Assembly (NCBI GenBank): GCA_019925095.2
Contig: CM034389.1
Coordinates: 27,840,935-27,904,934, forward strand
DNA: 64,000 bases
Source: Dendrolimus kikuchii
Taxonomy: Eukaryota > Arthropoda > Insecta > Lepidoptera > Lasiocampidae
Direction: 5' to 3'
Under the pieces are notes generated by a model. It worked only from the letters and a program-made list of their open reading frames with translations. It was not told the origin of the DNA and made no database searches. Positions 37,001 through 38,869 of this stretch are shown here, one piece after another; within the stretch, counting starts at the first letter, position 1; each line of letters begins with the position of its first letter. Position numbers and translations under genes: made by a program.

Positions 37001-38356
37001 AGGTGCGTCCTGTAATGGAGCACTTACAAGCCAATAGATGGCGCTGTGCAATAATTGAGGTCGCAAACGTTTCCCGAAACGTACAAAGAATATATACTCG
37101 CTGGAAGATTCTTCCTTTGAGACGGCCCGCAGCGGTCGAACCTCACAGGAGGTGGTCTCCTCGAGCGCGCTGCTTCCGGGCTGAACGCCTCCGCTCCCAC
37201 GGAGTCGGGAAGCCCCCAAAGTCCGGTATCTCTGAAACAGCCATCTGCGGCTATTCAGCTGGGTCCAGCTCCAACTCCAAAAAAAAAAAATCGTTTGAGA
37301 CGGAGGAGCATTCTATCTCGCTCCACCACCCTGGGCAGTTTTTTTTTTCTTTTATGGACCCAGCTGAATAGCCGCAGATGGCTGTTTCAGAGATACCGGA
37401 CTTTGGGGATTCCCGACTCCGGGGAGCGGAGGCGTTCAGCCCGGAAGCGCGCTCGAGGTGGCACCTCCTGCGAGGTTCTCCCTGGACAGTTATTGTTGAA
37501 CATTTGTATATATCCTTTGTACATTTCGGAAACGTTTGCGAGCTGGATTATTGCACAGCGCCATCTGTTGGTTTGTAAGTGTTCCATTACAATCCCAAAG
37601 CGAAATTTTAATTAAAATCACGTTAATGACTGATGGAAATGTGTTTTTACGACATTAGGGTCAATTATTATATTTATATCTTCGCCTCTGACATCTGATT
37701 TATTCTGTTTTGTTGACATTCTTTTATATCTGTATTTAATATATAATTAACCAAACTGTGTTTATAAATTTAGAACTGTTATAAGTTTTTAAATTGACAT
37801 GTACCCAAATACTCGTATGATCATATTTAGGTCAAACACAGTGAGACCAATTGACTTTGTTTACCATCTTTTGTATAACTATTGCCTGTATTTCTATAAA
37901 TAAATATTCATTCATTCATTCATTCATTCTAATGGCGCCTACATAAAAATTTAATGCAATTTAATTTTTAACTTATATGTGTGACTTTATTAGTTTGAAT
38001 ATTCATTGATTAAGAACCCACCACACTTGTCCAAGGTCAATTGGCGGGTTTCACACATACTTCCTTCCCGATCGATGTCTGTGATGAGATAATAATATTT
38101 TCAGGTAAAATCTTCCGAGCAAGAGCTCCGTCAAACGTCCCTTCTAGTCATTCCCTTGCTGATAGCCCTGGCTCTAGTTTACAAGCAGCGCGAGCAGCTG
38201 ATGAACAGCTTGGTAGGGTTCGCGAGTGGAAGGACGAAACCCATGAAACCCCAAAGGGTCAACCGACCGGAGGTTCTGGACAAGCCCACCATAGACCAAA
38301 TAGTGTCCACGGTCAACGCCGCCGGGAAGAAGGTGTCCAAAAAGAAGGCGCAGTAA
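410..38356 (+). CDS. NOMO: NOMO (nodal modulator), multi-exon gene, 5' incomplete
   Basis: Gene span; exons are listed separately. NOMO is a type I ER membrane protein with a lumenal chain of beta-sandwich (carboxypeptidase-regulatory/Ig-like) repeats. With nicalin and TMEM147 it forms the BOS module of the multipass translocon. The joined exons give about 1,017 residues in the order of the family: repeats with G-F/Y-x-V-x-G-x-V starts, a late lumenal segment, one membrane helix (core [16 protein letters not shown]) and a short basic cytosolic tail ending KKVSKKKAQ. Vertebrate NOMO is about 1,220 residues, so roughly the first 120 residues, with the signal peptide, lie upstream of the window. 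Splice phases match at every junction except around 29844-35145, where one exon is truncated and one appears to be missing. Introns are heavily loaded with transposons. Identification is from remembered family sequence, not a search. Confidence 0.93.
816..1003 (+). repeat. tRNA-derived SINE (family T1), B box deleted
   Basis: Begins GACGGCTTCTGTAGTTGAGC and shares the T1 body (ATTTACTATGGTCTGGGTGTC, CATAACACAAGCG). Compared with the copy at 8191 it lacks the part holding the GGTTCGATT B box. Confidence 0.75.
1265..1884 (+). repeat. Solo LTR, Gypsy-type family L, interrupted
   Basis: Shares with the 23311 copy the CATTTGAACTT, GCCAGGTGTGCGG and AACGGCATTTTAATTCGAGT blocks and the CTCGTAACA end. 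Its 5' end is degenerate. A 68-bp Penelope-like fragment sits inside it at 1738-1805. Confidence 0.75.
1738..1805 (-). mobile_element. Nested Penelope-like terminal fragment in LTR
   Basis: A 68-bp insert (TTTTAACGATTTTAAGCGCGG ... CCGACG class) flanked by a 10-bp direct repeat TGTTTGTATA at 1728-1737 and 1806-1815. The uninterrupted LTR copies have a single TGTTTGTATA at this point. Confidence 0.75.
1951..2110 (+). CDS. NOMO: NOMO exon b
   Basis: Acceptor CCCTGTCAG ends at 1950; donor GTTGGT at 2111. The first base completes the Arg codon left by exon a, giving [10 protein letters not shown]. The peptide includes GYDVSGSV, a repeat start typical of NOMO, and ends LLYSKE in phase 0. A poly(A) retroposon lies only about 11 bp past the donor. 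Confidence 0.92.
2122..2443 (-). repeat. Family A copy, just after NOMO exon b
   Basis: Antisense, diverged; its poly(T) begins about 11 bp after the exon b donor. Confidence 0.85.
2714..2962 (+). CDS. NOMO: NOMO exon c
   Basis: Acceptor TTTGTAG ends at 2713; donor GTAAGT at 2963. Phase 0 at both ends, 83 codons. It encodes [29 protein letters not shown] and [14 protein letters not shown], collinear with the cysteine-containing third repeat of NOMO. A truncated LINE begins about 40 bp after the donor. Confidence 0.94.
3003..4412 (+). mobile_element. 5'-truncated Jockey-type LINE
   Basis: Contains an open RT reading frame (3007-4284) and a 3' UTR ending in an A-run at 4396-4412. Only the 3' part of the element survives. 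It lies in the intron after NOMO exon c, same orientation as the gene. Confidence 0.85.
3007..4284 (+). CDS. Non-LTR reverse transcriptase fragment (LINE ORF2)
   Basis: About 425 open codons with no host start; translation would have begun upstream in the full element. RT motifs in order: P-x-x-Y-R-P-I-S-L-L near residue 52, [10 protein letters not shown] near 86, [14 protein letters not shown] near 118, [10 protein letters not shown] near 173, and the catalytic FADDTA near 208, followed by the K-Y-L-G-M-H-L-D thumb motif. The order and the KYLG block are typical of the Jockey clade. The endonuclease domain is missing. The frame is intact, so the insertion may be fairly recent, but the copy cannot be autonomous. 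Confidence 0.88.
   Translation: MKNLPRKGVVFLTILFNSIIRCGRFPLLWKVSQVVMIPNPGKPVNEITSYRPISLLTVTSKIFESILLHRLLEEIRSRSIIPDHQFGFRQQHGTVEQVHRICKIVRGALERKEYCSAAFLDVQQAFDKVWHKGLLYKIKTLLPSTFFPIIESYLKDRIFQIREEDCTSPFHPILAGVPQGSVLGPVLYTIYTCDLPQSENVTVATFADDTAILACSKCPIQASESLQIGLNDIEAWLTKWRIKASVAKSVHVTFALRRGNCPPVILNNNQLPQQDCVKYLGMHLDRRLVWKQHIKKKRDEINMKYRGLYWLLGRNSKLSVDNKLLIYEMLLKPIWTYGIQLWGSACDSSISIIQRAQNYILKQIANCPWFIKTSEVHEHLNVRTVKEEIKTWCSKYRTRLFNHPNQLAVQLTIPESLRRLKRRPI
4413..5104. other. AT-rich intronic DNA, no gene seen
   Basis: Poly(A)/(AAAT)n stretch followed by low-complexity intron. No ORF, splice pair or recognised repeat was identified. Confidence 0.6.
5105..5870. mobile_element. Inverted-repeat element M1, interrupted by a LINE tail
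   Basis: Starts AGCTCACAACGCCC and ends GGTCGTTGTGAG; the ends are inverted repeats. An uninterrupted copy in opposite orientation is at 46546-46856. No transposase. Confidence 0.7.
5360..5748 (+). pseudogene. LINE ORF C-terminal tail (family K) with ATGT tail
   Basis: Encodes the C-terminal region common in arthropod LINEs: [31 protein letters not shown], then [19 protein letters not shown] and the stop at 5730, followed by (TATG)n. It is flanked by TATGACA on both sides inside element M1. There is no RT core, so it is a 5'-truncated copy. Confidence 0.8.
5957..6125 (+). CDS. NOMO: NOMO exon d
   Basis: Acceptor TTTCGAAG ends at 5956; donor GTGAGA at 6126. Phase 0 in, phase 1 out. It encodes [16 protein letters not shown] to [11 protein letters not shown], the next G-F repeat unit of NOMO. 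The upstream intron carries the LINE and an interrupted inverted-repeat element. Confidence 0.92.
6303..6424 (+). repeat. LINE family K tail fragment
   Basis: Matches the last part of the 5360-5748 element (GAACAGACGAG ... CCCCGCAAGGGAG). Confidence 0.75.
6488..6807 (+). repeat. Family A copy, full length
   Basis: Sense orientation, from ATCCGTGCAGG to an A-tail. It contains an extra TATAAAG duplication near the middle. Confidence 0.88.
7068..7362 (-). repeat. Family A copy abutting NOMO exon e
   Basis: Antisense copy whose TTCTCTCTCCGTTCCTGC end forms the pyrimidine tract 14 bp upstream of the exon e acceptor. Confidence 0.87.
7377..7559 (+). CDS. NOMO: NOMO exon e
   Basis: Acceptor ATGTTGTAG ends at 7376; donor GTGAGT at 7560; phase 1 in and out. 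It encodes [18 protein letters not shown] and [17 protein letters not shown], which aligns with the NOMO segment that ends one repeat and starts the next (F-x-V-C-G). Codons are strongly GC-rich, unlike the intron. The polypyrimidine stretch before the acceptor comes largely from an antisense retroposon that ends about 14 bp upstream. Confidence 0.88.
7707..8138 (+). mobile_element. Non-autonomous Helitron (family H3)
   Basis: 5' end TCTATATATATAAAAATG, body with CTCGAGAACGGCTGG, GC-rich 3' hairpin region and terminal CTAA, inserted between A (7706) and T (8139). TC...CTRR ends and an A/T target are the Helitron hallmarks; no Rep/helicase. Confidence 0.75.
8191..8414 (+). repeat. tRNA-derived SINE T1, most complete copy
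   Basis: A-box-like TGGTTGAGCGGGCTAAGC and B box GGGTTCGATTGCC about 40 bp apart, then the body with GGTCTGGGTGTCTGGGATCG. Both Pol III boxes are in the order of a tRNA gene, but the rest cannot fold as a normal tRNA, so it is a SINE. Confidence 0.8.
8601..8912 (+). repeat. Family A copy
   Basis: Full-length sense copy with A-tail, in the intron before exon f. Confidence 0.88.
8918..9090 (+). repeat. LTR family L fragment (5' part)
   Basis: Shares the GTTTATTACC, GCATTTGGACTTCTTTTG and CAGGTGTGCAGATT blocks of the solo LTRs; truncated at an A-run near 9093. Confidence 0.65.
9091..9540. other. Unassigned intronic DNA
   Basis: A-run at 9093-9114 then unique-looking AT-rich sequence; no gene or repeat recognised. 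Confidence 0.5.
9541..9846. mobile_element. Penelope-like terminal fragment, variant P2
   Basis: Contains the family terminus (AAGTTTTCGCGACTTGTATA, TTTTAACGGTTTTAAGCGCGG) and GGCCGTGATCGCGG, then GAAGATGTCAAG and a P2-specific tail (GATGCTGCCATAGAAGTATT). A second P2 copy is at 27935. Confidence 0.65.
9852..10113 (-). repeat. Family A copy with internal deletion
   Basis: Antisense; the segment between CAGCAGACA and TTTGCAACA is missing. Confidence 0.82.
10340..10652 (+). repeat. Family A copy
   Basis: Full-length sense copy with A-tail. Confidence 0.87.
10727..11652 (+). mobile_element. Non-autonomous piggyBac-like element
   Basis: Flanked by TTAA at 10723-10726 and 11653-11656. Inner ends CCCT... 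and ...GGG are short inverted repeats, as in piggyBac elements. It has no transposase. A second, inverted copy is at 42791. It contains a module of about 230 bp (10993-11221) that also occurs separately at 24215 and 42487. Confidence 0.7.
11708..11789 (+). CDS. NOMO: NOMO exon f (short)
   Basis: Acceptor GTTTCAG ends at 11707; donor GTGAGT at 11790. Only 82 bp, phase 1 in and phase 2 out. It encodes [20 protein letters not shown], the LPPGVYS strand expected after exon e. It is too short to stand out as an ORF, but both junction phases fit. Confidence 0.9.
11827..12050 (-). repeat. LINE family K tail, antisense
   Basis: Reads from the ATGT-type tail (CATACATACAAAACTTCACGC) back through the [13 protein letters not shown] coding part; truncated in the coding region. 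Confidence 0.75.
12172..12362 (-). pseudogene. LINE C-terminal tail with (GAT)n end
   Basis: On the minus strand it reads [20 protein letters not shown], then AEDRAKW, a LINE C-terminal signature (G-R-P-K-K-x-W-x-D), followed by a stop and a (GAT)n tail. It is a different family from K. Confidence 0.65.
12434..12630 (+). CDS. NOMO: NOMO exon g
   Basis: Acceptor ACGATCAG ends at 12433; donor GTATGC at 12631; phase 2 in, phase 1 out. It encodes [19 protein letters not shown], then [20 protein letters not shown]. This corresponds to the F-L-A-S-V-S-G-K-V-x-C repeat of NOMO. Confidence 0.93.
12714..12905 (+). repeat. Foldback family F partial copy
   Basis: Shares GGAGGAGCGAGATGGAATGC and the terminal ATTGCACAGCGCCATCTATT ... 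TTCCACTAC with the 37011 foldback element; only one arm is present. Confidence 0.65.
12935..13178 (+). mobile_element. Non-autonomous Helitron (family H1)
   Basis: 5' TATACTAATATATAAAGCTG, 3' hairpin GCGGACGAAGTCGC and terminal CTAG. Interrupted by a poly(G) run of about 18 at 13107. Other copies: 26450, 34053, 50765, 53505. Confidence 0.75.
13179..13634. other. AT-rich intronic DNA, no gene seen
   Basis: Low-complexity A-rich sequence; the apparent antisense ORFs (repeated F/I/L/Y) are compositional. Confidence 0.6.
13651..14019. mobile_element. Minimal inverted-arm Penelope-like element
   Basis: A 369-bp insertion with two oppositely oriented Penelope-like termini (GTGATCAGGGAAC arm at left, GTGATCACGGCCAC arm at right) joined through TTGTTTATGGTTATTATTTA. 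It is flanked by the 16-bp direct repeat ACACAATTATAAAGTT at 13635-13650 and 14020-14035. Confidence 0.8.
14036..14371. other. Unassigned intronic DNA
   Basis: No gene or recognised repeat; short T/A-rich stretch near 14300. Confidence 0.5.
14372..14673 (-). repeat. Family A copy
   Basis: Antisense, near full length, with a small deletion in the CTACAAATGCG segment. Confidence 0.86.
15041..15089. repeat. (TA)n microsatellite
   Basis: About 24 uninterrupted TA units immediately 5' of a T1 SINE; a second (TA)n at 15977-16010 abuts the T2 SINE. Confidence 0.9.
15090..15322 (+). repeat. tRNA-derived SINE T1
   Basis: A box TGGTTGAGCGGGCTAAGC and B box GGGTTCGATTCCTGG; the B box matches the Pol III consensus. 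Ends TGTCTGCCGATT. Confidence 0.82.
15323..15690. other. Locally duplicated intronic DNA
   Basis: Blocks AATTGCCAGAAATACTTGAT and AGACCTTTTTTTCAACAGCG with GTGTAGTCGTCGCTAGCATC occur both here and at 14918-15040, so the T1 SINE and (TA)n sit within a short tandem duplication. Confidence 0.6.
15691..15977 (-). repeat. tRNA-derived SINE T2, antisense
   Basis: On the minus strand: GTGGTAGCGTAATGGCTAGC (A box) then GGGTTCGATCCTGGCC (B box), and a body with CCCAGCGGTGGGAC. The second copy is at 35371. Confidence 0.78.
16016..16279 (+). repeat. Family A copy, internally deleted
   Basis: Lacks the GCAGCGCATTTGTAGCACC segment and the first bases of the 5' end. Confidence 0.83.
16512..16767 (+). repeat. 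Family A copy, old and diverged
   Basis: Recognisable throughout but heavily substituted, with internal deletions. Confidence 0.72.
17062..17375 (-). pseudogene. LINE C-terminal tail (family J) inside hAT
   Basis: Minus-strand reading: [35 protein letters not shown], then W-x-x-x-A-Q-D-R-E-K-W and [10 protein letters not shown] with the stop near 17060. This is the C-terminal region of an arthropod LINE polyprotein; no RT core, so a 5'-truncated copy. Confidence 0.8.
17500..17815 (-). repeat. U1 copy nested inside the hAT
   Basis: Antisense copy of the repeat that also hosts the hAT; ends AGGGTACGGAACTCGAGTCC. The same family is thus both outside and inside the transposon. Confidence 0.75.
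17830..18060 (-). pseudogene. hAT transposase C-terminal remnant
   Basis: Minus-strand reading: [20 protein letters not shown], then [19 protein letters not shown] and FKFCPVTS. The last block resembles the F/Y-K-Y-A-P-x-T-S-x-D-V-E-R-S motif at the dimerisation domain of hAT proteins, cut off before V-E-R-S by the U1 insertion. Family call is by resemblance only. Confidence 0.5.
18131..18455 (-). repeat. LINE family K tail, antisense
   Basis: ATGT-type tail then the coding tail ([32 protein letters not shown]), ending in GVKVRKG upstream. Sits inside the hAT. Confidence 0.8.
18617..18795 (+). CDS. NOMO: NOMO exon h
   Basis: Acceptor TTATTGCAG ends at 18616; donor GTGAGG at 18796; phase 1 in, phase 0 out. 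It encodes [18 protein letters not shown], the conserved LCWVEARH (vertebrate W-C-W-K), and [16 protein letters not shown]. An interrupted repeat ends just upstream of the acceptor. Confidence 0.94.
18890..19910 (-). mobile_element. Helitron-like element H2 with minisatellite
   Basis: Minus-strand 5' end TCCCTATTAATATTATAAAT; 3' GC-rich hairpin CCCGCGGCGCAGCCGCGGGG near 18890. Carries the 9-bp array at 19076-19570. A copy in opposite orientation at 35672-36788 carries a different 9-bp array at the same place. Confidence 0.68.
19076..19570 (+). repeat. 9-bp minisatellite (GTGGACCCA)n
   Basis: About 55 imperfect 9-bp units, starting from GACAAAAAT-like units and becoming GACCCAGTG. It is open in several frames ([12 protein letters not shown]), so it creates spurious collagen-like ORFs; not coding. 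Confidence 0.9.
19964..20012. repeat. (CG/GT) purine-pyrimidine microsatellite
   Basis: CACACGCGCGCGCGTGTGTG run, an alternating sequence with Z-DNA potential. Confidence 0.85.
20139..20300 (+). CDS. NOMO: NOMO exon i
   Basis: Acceptor GTTTTCAG ends at 20138; donor GTGAGT at 20301; phase 0 at both ends. It encodes [20 protein letters not shown] and [20 protein letters not shown]. The P-R-x-C-H-R-F motif is characteristic of NOMO. Confidence 0.95.
20735..22060 (+). repeat. 32-bp tandem satellite array
   Basis: About 40 units of GTGTGTGTTAAACAGTGTAT plus ACATAATAGTCA-type ends. Diagnostic variants (ACAAAATTTTCAG, the extra-C TACCATAATAG, AATAATTGGTGTG, TACATTATAGTC) recur at a spacing of exactly 449 bp, giving a second-order repeat. 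It lies in the intron between NOMO exons i and j. Confidence 0.9.
22061..22833. other. Unassigned intronic DNA
   Basis: AT-rich; short ORFs on both strands at 22222-22548 show no recognised motif. No gene supported. Confidence 0.5.
22834..23131 (+). repeat. Family A copy, 3' tail lost
   Basis: Sense copy ending TGCTGAACACACA rather than CTCCTGCAATAAAA. Confidence 0.85.
23311..23753 (+). repeat. Solo LTR, Gypsy-type family L (best copy)
   Basis: Begins TGTTACGACC and ends CTCGTAACA, with the inverted TGTTAC/GTAACA termini of an LTR, and is flanked by ATAT on both sides (4-bp target duplication). Internal TATAAAG at about 23511 and AATAAATTC near the 3' end give the sense orientation. It ends 26 bp before NOMO exon j. 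Confidence 0.85.
23780..23962 (+). CDS. NOMO: NOMO exon j
   Basis: Acceptor TTTTTTCAG ends at 23779; donor GTAAGA at 23963; phase 0 at both ends. It encodes [20 protein letters not shown], and GPLTPLKPP, ending HTLYMAD. A solo LTR ends 26 bp before the exon. Confidence 0.92.
24215..24422 (-). repeat. 230-bp module shared with the piggyBac-like element
   Basis: Complement of the block GCCATT..ACGGAGTTCTTGTG ... CCCGCCAAAAACTCC found inside 10727-11652 and alone at 42487-42720. Confidence 0.7.
24490..24722 (-). repeat. Family A short subfamily copy
   Basis: Antisense; stops exactly at CCCTACCACCTGG, as do the copies at 38561 and 63280. Confidence 0.85.
24753..25021 (+). mobile_element. Penelope-like terminal fragment
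   Basis: Reads GCCTACCGCCAAC, TTTGTTTATGGTTATTATTT, GTGATCACGGCCAC, GGCCGAAACGTCGG, CCGCGCTTAAAACCG and CAAGTCGCGAAAACTTAAG in order. Confidence 0.78.
25022..25780. other. Intronic DNA, no gene seen
   Basis: AT-rich to 25480, then an unremarkable stretch up to the exon k acceptor. The 25470-25661 antisense ORF has no recognised motif. Confidence 0.5.
25781..25964 (+). CDS. NOMO: NOMO exon k
   Basis: Acceptor CGTGGTCAG ends at 25780; donor GTAGGA at 25965; phase 0 in, phase 1 out. It encodes [20 protein letters not shown], then [18 protein letters not shown] and [19 protein letters not shown]. This aligns with the NOMO segment containing the conserved G-E-x-C-P motif. Confidence 0.94.
26034..26364 (+). 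repeat. tRNA-derived SINE T1, interrupted by a TTAA element
   Basis: Left part from the B box (GGGTTCGATTCC) to GTTGTGTATTAA, right part from TTAAACATAACACAAGCG; a 168-bp element lies between. Confidence 0.75.
26131..26298. mobile_element. 168-bp TTAA-flanked MITE
   Basis: Starts CCTGC and ends GCAGG, flanked by TTAA at 26127-26130 and 26299-26302. Intact T1 copies read TATTACCCATAACAC at this point. A piggyBac-type target; no coding capacity. Confidence 0.72.
26450..26697 (-). mobile_element. Non-autonomous Helitron H1
   Basis: On the minus strand 5' TCTTATACTAATATATAAAG, 3' hairpin region and CTAG. Its GTTTGTTTG tract is expanded. Confidence 0.78.
27004..27279 (+). repeat. Family A copy, 5' truncated
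   Basis: Starts at CTGCGGCCGGGCGGCCTG; A-tail present. Confidence 0.85.
27280..27934. other. Intronic DNA, no gene seen
   Basis: A short block near 27640-27740 (AACTTTGTACTCCTTTTTACG) is also at 6220-6300, so part is an unclassified repeat. Confidence 0.5.
27935..28185. mobile_element. Penelope-like terminal fragment, variant P2
   Basis: TTTCGGCCACTTTTCAGTGGCC followed by GTGATCGCGGAAGGC and the P2 tail; same variant as 9541-9846. Confidence 0.68.
28261..28463 (+). CDS. NOMO: NOMO exon l
   Basis: Acceptor CCCCTGCAG ends at 28260; donor GTAAAA at 28464; phase 1 in, phase 0 out. It encodes [20 protein letters not shown] and [11 protein letters not shown], then [19 protein letters not shown]. 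Very close to the NOMO G-x-Y-x-x-G-P-L region. Confidence 0.95.
28484..28665 (-). repeat. Helitron-like fragment
   Basis: Begins (plus strand) ACTAGCTGACGTGG and has the CGGGATCAAAAGTATCCTAT and AATTTCATTTAAATCGGTC blocks of this class. Ends uncertain. Confidence 0.5.
28666..29108. other. Intronic DNA, no gene seen
   Basis: No recognised gene or element. Confidence 0.45.
29114..29338 (-). mobile_element. Non-autonomous Helitron-like element H4
   Basis: Minus-strand 5' TCCTTACTAATATTATAAAC and 3' CTAG, with a hairpin made by CCGCGGTTTCACCCGCG. A partial relative is at 44135-44277. Confidence 0.65.
29409..29599 (+). CDS. NOMO: NOMO exon m
   Basis: Acceptor GTGGTCAG ends at 29408; donor GTATGG at 29600; phase 0 in, phase 2 out. 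It encodes [20 protein letters not shown] and [20 protein letters not shown], the L-S-P-G-Q-Y-Y-x-K-P-x-M-K-E motif of NOMO. Strongly GC-rich third positions. Confidence 0.95.
29641..29726 (-). repeat. Family A fragment (3' 85 bp)
   Basis: Poly(T) then AGGAGATCAGCAGACAG to CCTATGGACATTT, truncated directly against Penelope-like sequence. Confidence 0.82.
29728..29843 (+). mobile_element. Penelope-like fragment fused to NOMO exon n
   Basis: AACAAGTTGGCGGTAGGC, TTGACATCTTTGTC, GTGATCACGGCCACAG and GTGGCCGAAACG; the element breaks after GAAACG and native exon n codons follow at once. Confidence 0.8.
29844..29965 (+). CDS. NOMO: NOMO exon n, 5' end lost to a transposon
   Basis: Donor GTAATT at 29966. 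The frame reads [18 protein letters not shown] to [12 protein letters not shown], matching the G-x-V-x-S-L-N-G-E-P to E-E-G-K-F-R segment of NOMO, and ends in phase 2. The 5' side is abnormal: sequence up to about 29843 is the terminal region of a Penelope-like element. No AG in the open stretch back to 29790 gives the phase-2 entry that exon m requires. About a dozen expected residues (the GYRxAYSxYG part) are absent. Either the locus is damaged or the assembly collapsed here. The start given is the first clearly native codon. Confidence 0.7.
30140..30653 (+). repeat. Solo LTR family L
   Basis: TGTTACAAGG to CTCGTAACA with ATAT flanking on both sides (30136-30139, 30654-30657). Contains GCTGAGTATAAAGG and AATAAACTC. 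Confidence 0.83.
30654..31240. other. Intronic DNA, no gene seen
   Basis: No recognised exon, although a NOMO exon would be expected between 29966 and 35144. Confidence 0.5.
31245..31502 (+). repeat. Partial LTR family L, promoter part deleted
   Basis: Has the GCATTTGGACTTCTTTTG and AGCCAGGTGTG blocks and the CTCGTAACA end, but jumps from TCTGTGCAGAA to AATTCCAACGG, losing the TATA and poly(A) region. It is in the opposite orientation to the adjacent gag-pol. Confidence 0.7.
31503..33471 (-). mobile_element. Gypsy/Ty3-type gag-pol remnant
   Basis: One long open minus-strand frame from an ATG near 33462. Order: gag-like N-terminus (W-R-x-W-L-x-Q-F-x-V-F-L), an Arg/Gly/Ala-rich linker, zinc knuckles ([14 protein letters not shown] and [14 protein letters not shown]), an aspartic protease ([12 protein letters not shown]), then RT up to the catalytic FVDDIIIWG. 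Domain order gag-PR-RT and RT motifs are Ty3/Gypsy-like. The frame is cut just after the RT catalytic box, where LTR sequence in the opposite orientation begins; RNase H and integrase are absent. A transposon remnant, not a host gene. Confidence 0.85.
33669..33826 (+). repeat. LINE family K tail
   Basis: TTCCATGATCAAATTGATCG to GGCGTGAAGTTATGTATATA; lacks part of the coding tail. Confidence 0.75.
33941..34018 (+). pseudogene. Relic copy of the NOMO exon o acceptor region
   Basis: GGTCGTACAAGG, GGGTCTGTGGTG, CTCCGGCAGGTG and GCAGAGGG occur in the same order as at 35090-35160, including the CTCCGGCAG acceptor. Coding sequence after it diverges within about 20 bp, so it is a non-functional partial duplicate. 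Confidence 0.6.
34053..34288 (-). mobile_element. Non-autonomous Helitron H1 with empty-site evidence
   Basis: Ends TCTTATACTAAT and CTAG on the minus strand, placed exactly between A and T of the duplicated unit; the other unit (33842) lacks it. Confidence 0.8.
34540..34797. repeat. Unclassified repeat-like segment
   Basis: Contains GTGCAAAATTTCAGCTCAAT and GTCAAATTTAACTTGCAAG, a block I associate with insect transposon 3' ends; no protein supported. Confidence 0.4.
34798..35091 (+). repeat. Family A copy before NOMO exon o
   Basis: Sense; lacks the GAGAGCAGCAGCGCATTT part. Its A-tail ends 53 bp before the exon o. Confidence 0.86.
35145..35322 (+). CDS. NOMO: NOMO exon o
   Basis: Acceptor CTCCGGCAG ends at 35144; donor GTACAA at 35323; phase 0 in, phase 1 out. 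It encodes [20 protein letters not shown] and [19 protein letters not shown] to IYSTKLDP, matching the V-x-N-x-D-I-x-x-V-x-x-I to Y-S-x-x-L segment. Its phase-0 entry does not follow from exon n (phase 2). An exon of about 100 bp with the R-G-L-x-P-G-C-x-Y motif should lie between them and was not found. Confidence 0.9.
35371..35612 (-). repeat. tRNA-derived SINE T2
   Basis: Minus strand: GTGGTAGCGTAATGGCTAGC and GGGTTCGATCCTGG; a segment is deleted relative to 15691-15977. Confidence 0.76.
35672..36788 (+). mobile_element. Helitron-like element H2 with minisatellite
   Basis: 5' TCCCTATTAATATTATAAAT, (TCTG)n near 35710, 3' GC-rich GTAGCCGCGGGG and an end near ACTAA. It shares GATATAAAATGAAGTGAATC and other blocks with 18890-19910 in inverted orientation. 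Confidence 0.68.
36000..36360 (+). repeat. 9-bp minisatellite (TTTGGTCAT)n
   Basis: About 40 units, some grouped into longer blocks such as AAGTCATGTCGGCCATCTTG. Open frames here (I-L-V repeats, T-K-I/M repeats) are artefacts. Confidence 0.9.
36815..37002 (+). CDS. NOMO: NOMO exon p
   Basis: Acceptor TTTTTCCAG ends at 36814; donor GTGCGT at 37003; phase 1 in, phase 0 out. It encodes [20 protein letters not shown], then [20 protein letters not shown] to FFHIQFSPK, the last lumenal strand set of NOMO. A foldback element starts about 8 bp after the donor. Confidence 0.95.
37011..37594. mobile_element. Foldback element F with long inverted arms
   Basis: Arms 37011-37275 and 37350-37594 are near-perfect inverted copies (GTAATGGAGCACTTACAAGC at one end, its complement at the other; GGACCCAGCTGAATAGCCGC near the loop). 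An A-run and a T-run flank a 70-bp loop. No transposase. It begins 8 bp after the NOMO exon p donor. Confidence 0.82.
38105..38356 (+). CDS. NOMO: NOMO terminal exon q
   Basis: Acceptor ATTTTCAG ends at 38104; stop TAA at 38354-38356. It encodes the single membrane segment (residues [16 protein letters not shown]) followed by a basic cytosolic tail with [16 protein letters not shown] and ending KKKAQ. No clear AATAAA is visible in the roughly 200 bp before the next retroposon, so the poly(A) site is not assigned. Confidence 0.95.
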   Translation, partial: VKSSEQELRQTSLLVIPLLIALALVYKQREQLMNSLVGFASGRTKPMKPQRVNRPEVLDKPTIDQIVSTVNAAGKKVSKKKAQ

Positions 38357-38560
38357 GATTCAAGTTTATGATTAGTCAATCACCGTGTTTTGTAACATTA
38401 GTATTAATTTGAAGCTCGATTTATATCTGCATTAGTTAACTTGTGATACCGGTGAGTTAGGTAATTGAAACTACGTTGTAACTGTTTTAAGAACGGAATT
38501 TTGTTTATTTAGGTTTTCATTACAACGTTCAGTGACTAAGTTTGATTTGGCTCCTTTTTC

Positions 38561-38805
38561 TTTTTTTTTTTTTCTTTTTTTATTGCAGGAGTTCAGCAGA
38601 CAGGCAGACGGCCCACGTGATGGAAAGCGGTTACCATCGCCTATGGACATTTGCAACACCAAAGGTGCTACAAATGCGCTGCTGCTCTCTTAAAGGAGAC
38701 TGGAACCTGGTGACTAATGTCGGAACACAACTCAAGGTTGTTATGGCGACATATTTTAGACCAGGGGTGGTAGCCATCCAGTCGGGCAAATGCCCTACCA
38801 CCTGG
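38561..38805 (-). repeat. Family A short subfamily copy
   Basis: Antisense, ends at CCCTACCACCTGG. Confidence 0.86.
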
Positions 38806-38869
38806 AAAGCCACCATACCTTCGTATGATGACTGATAGTTTGGATCACATTCCCTTTATTACATCTTCT

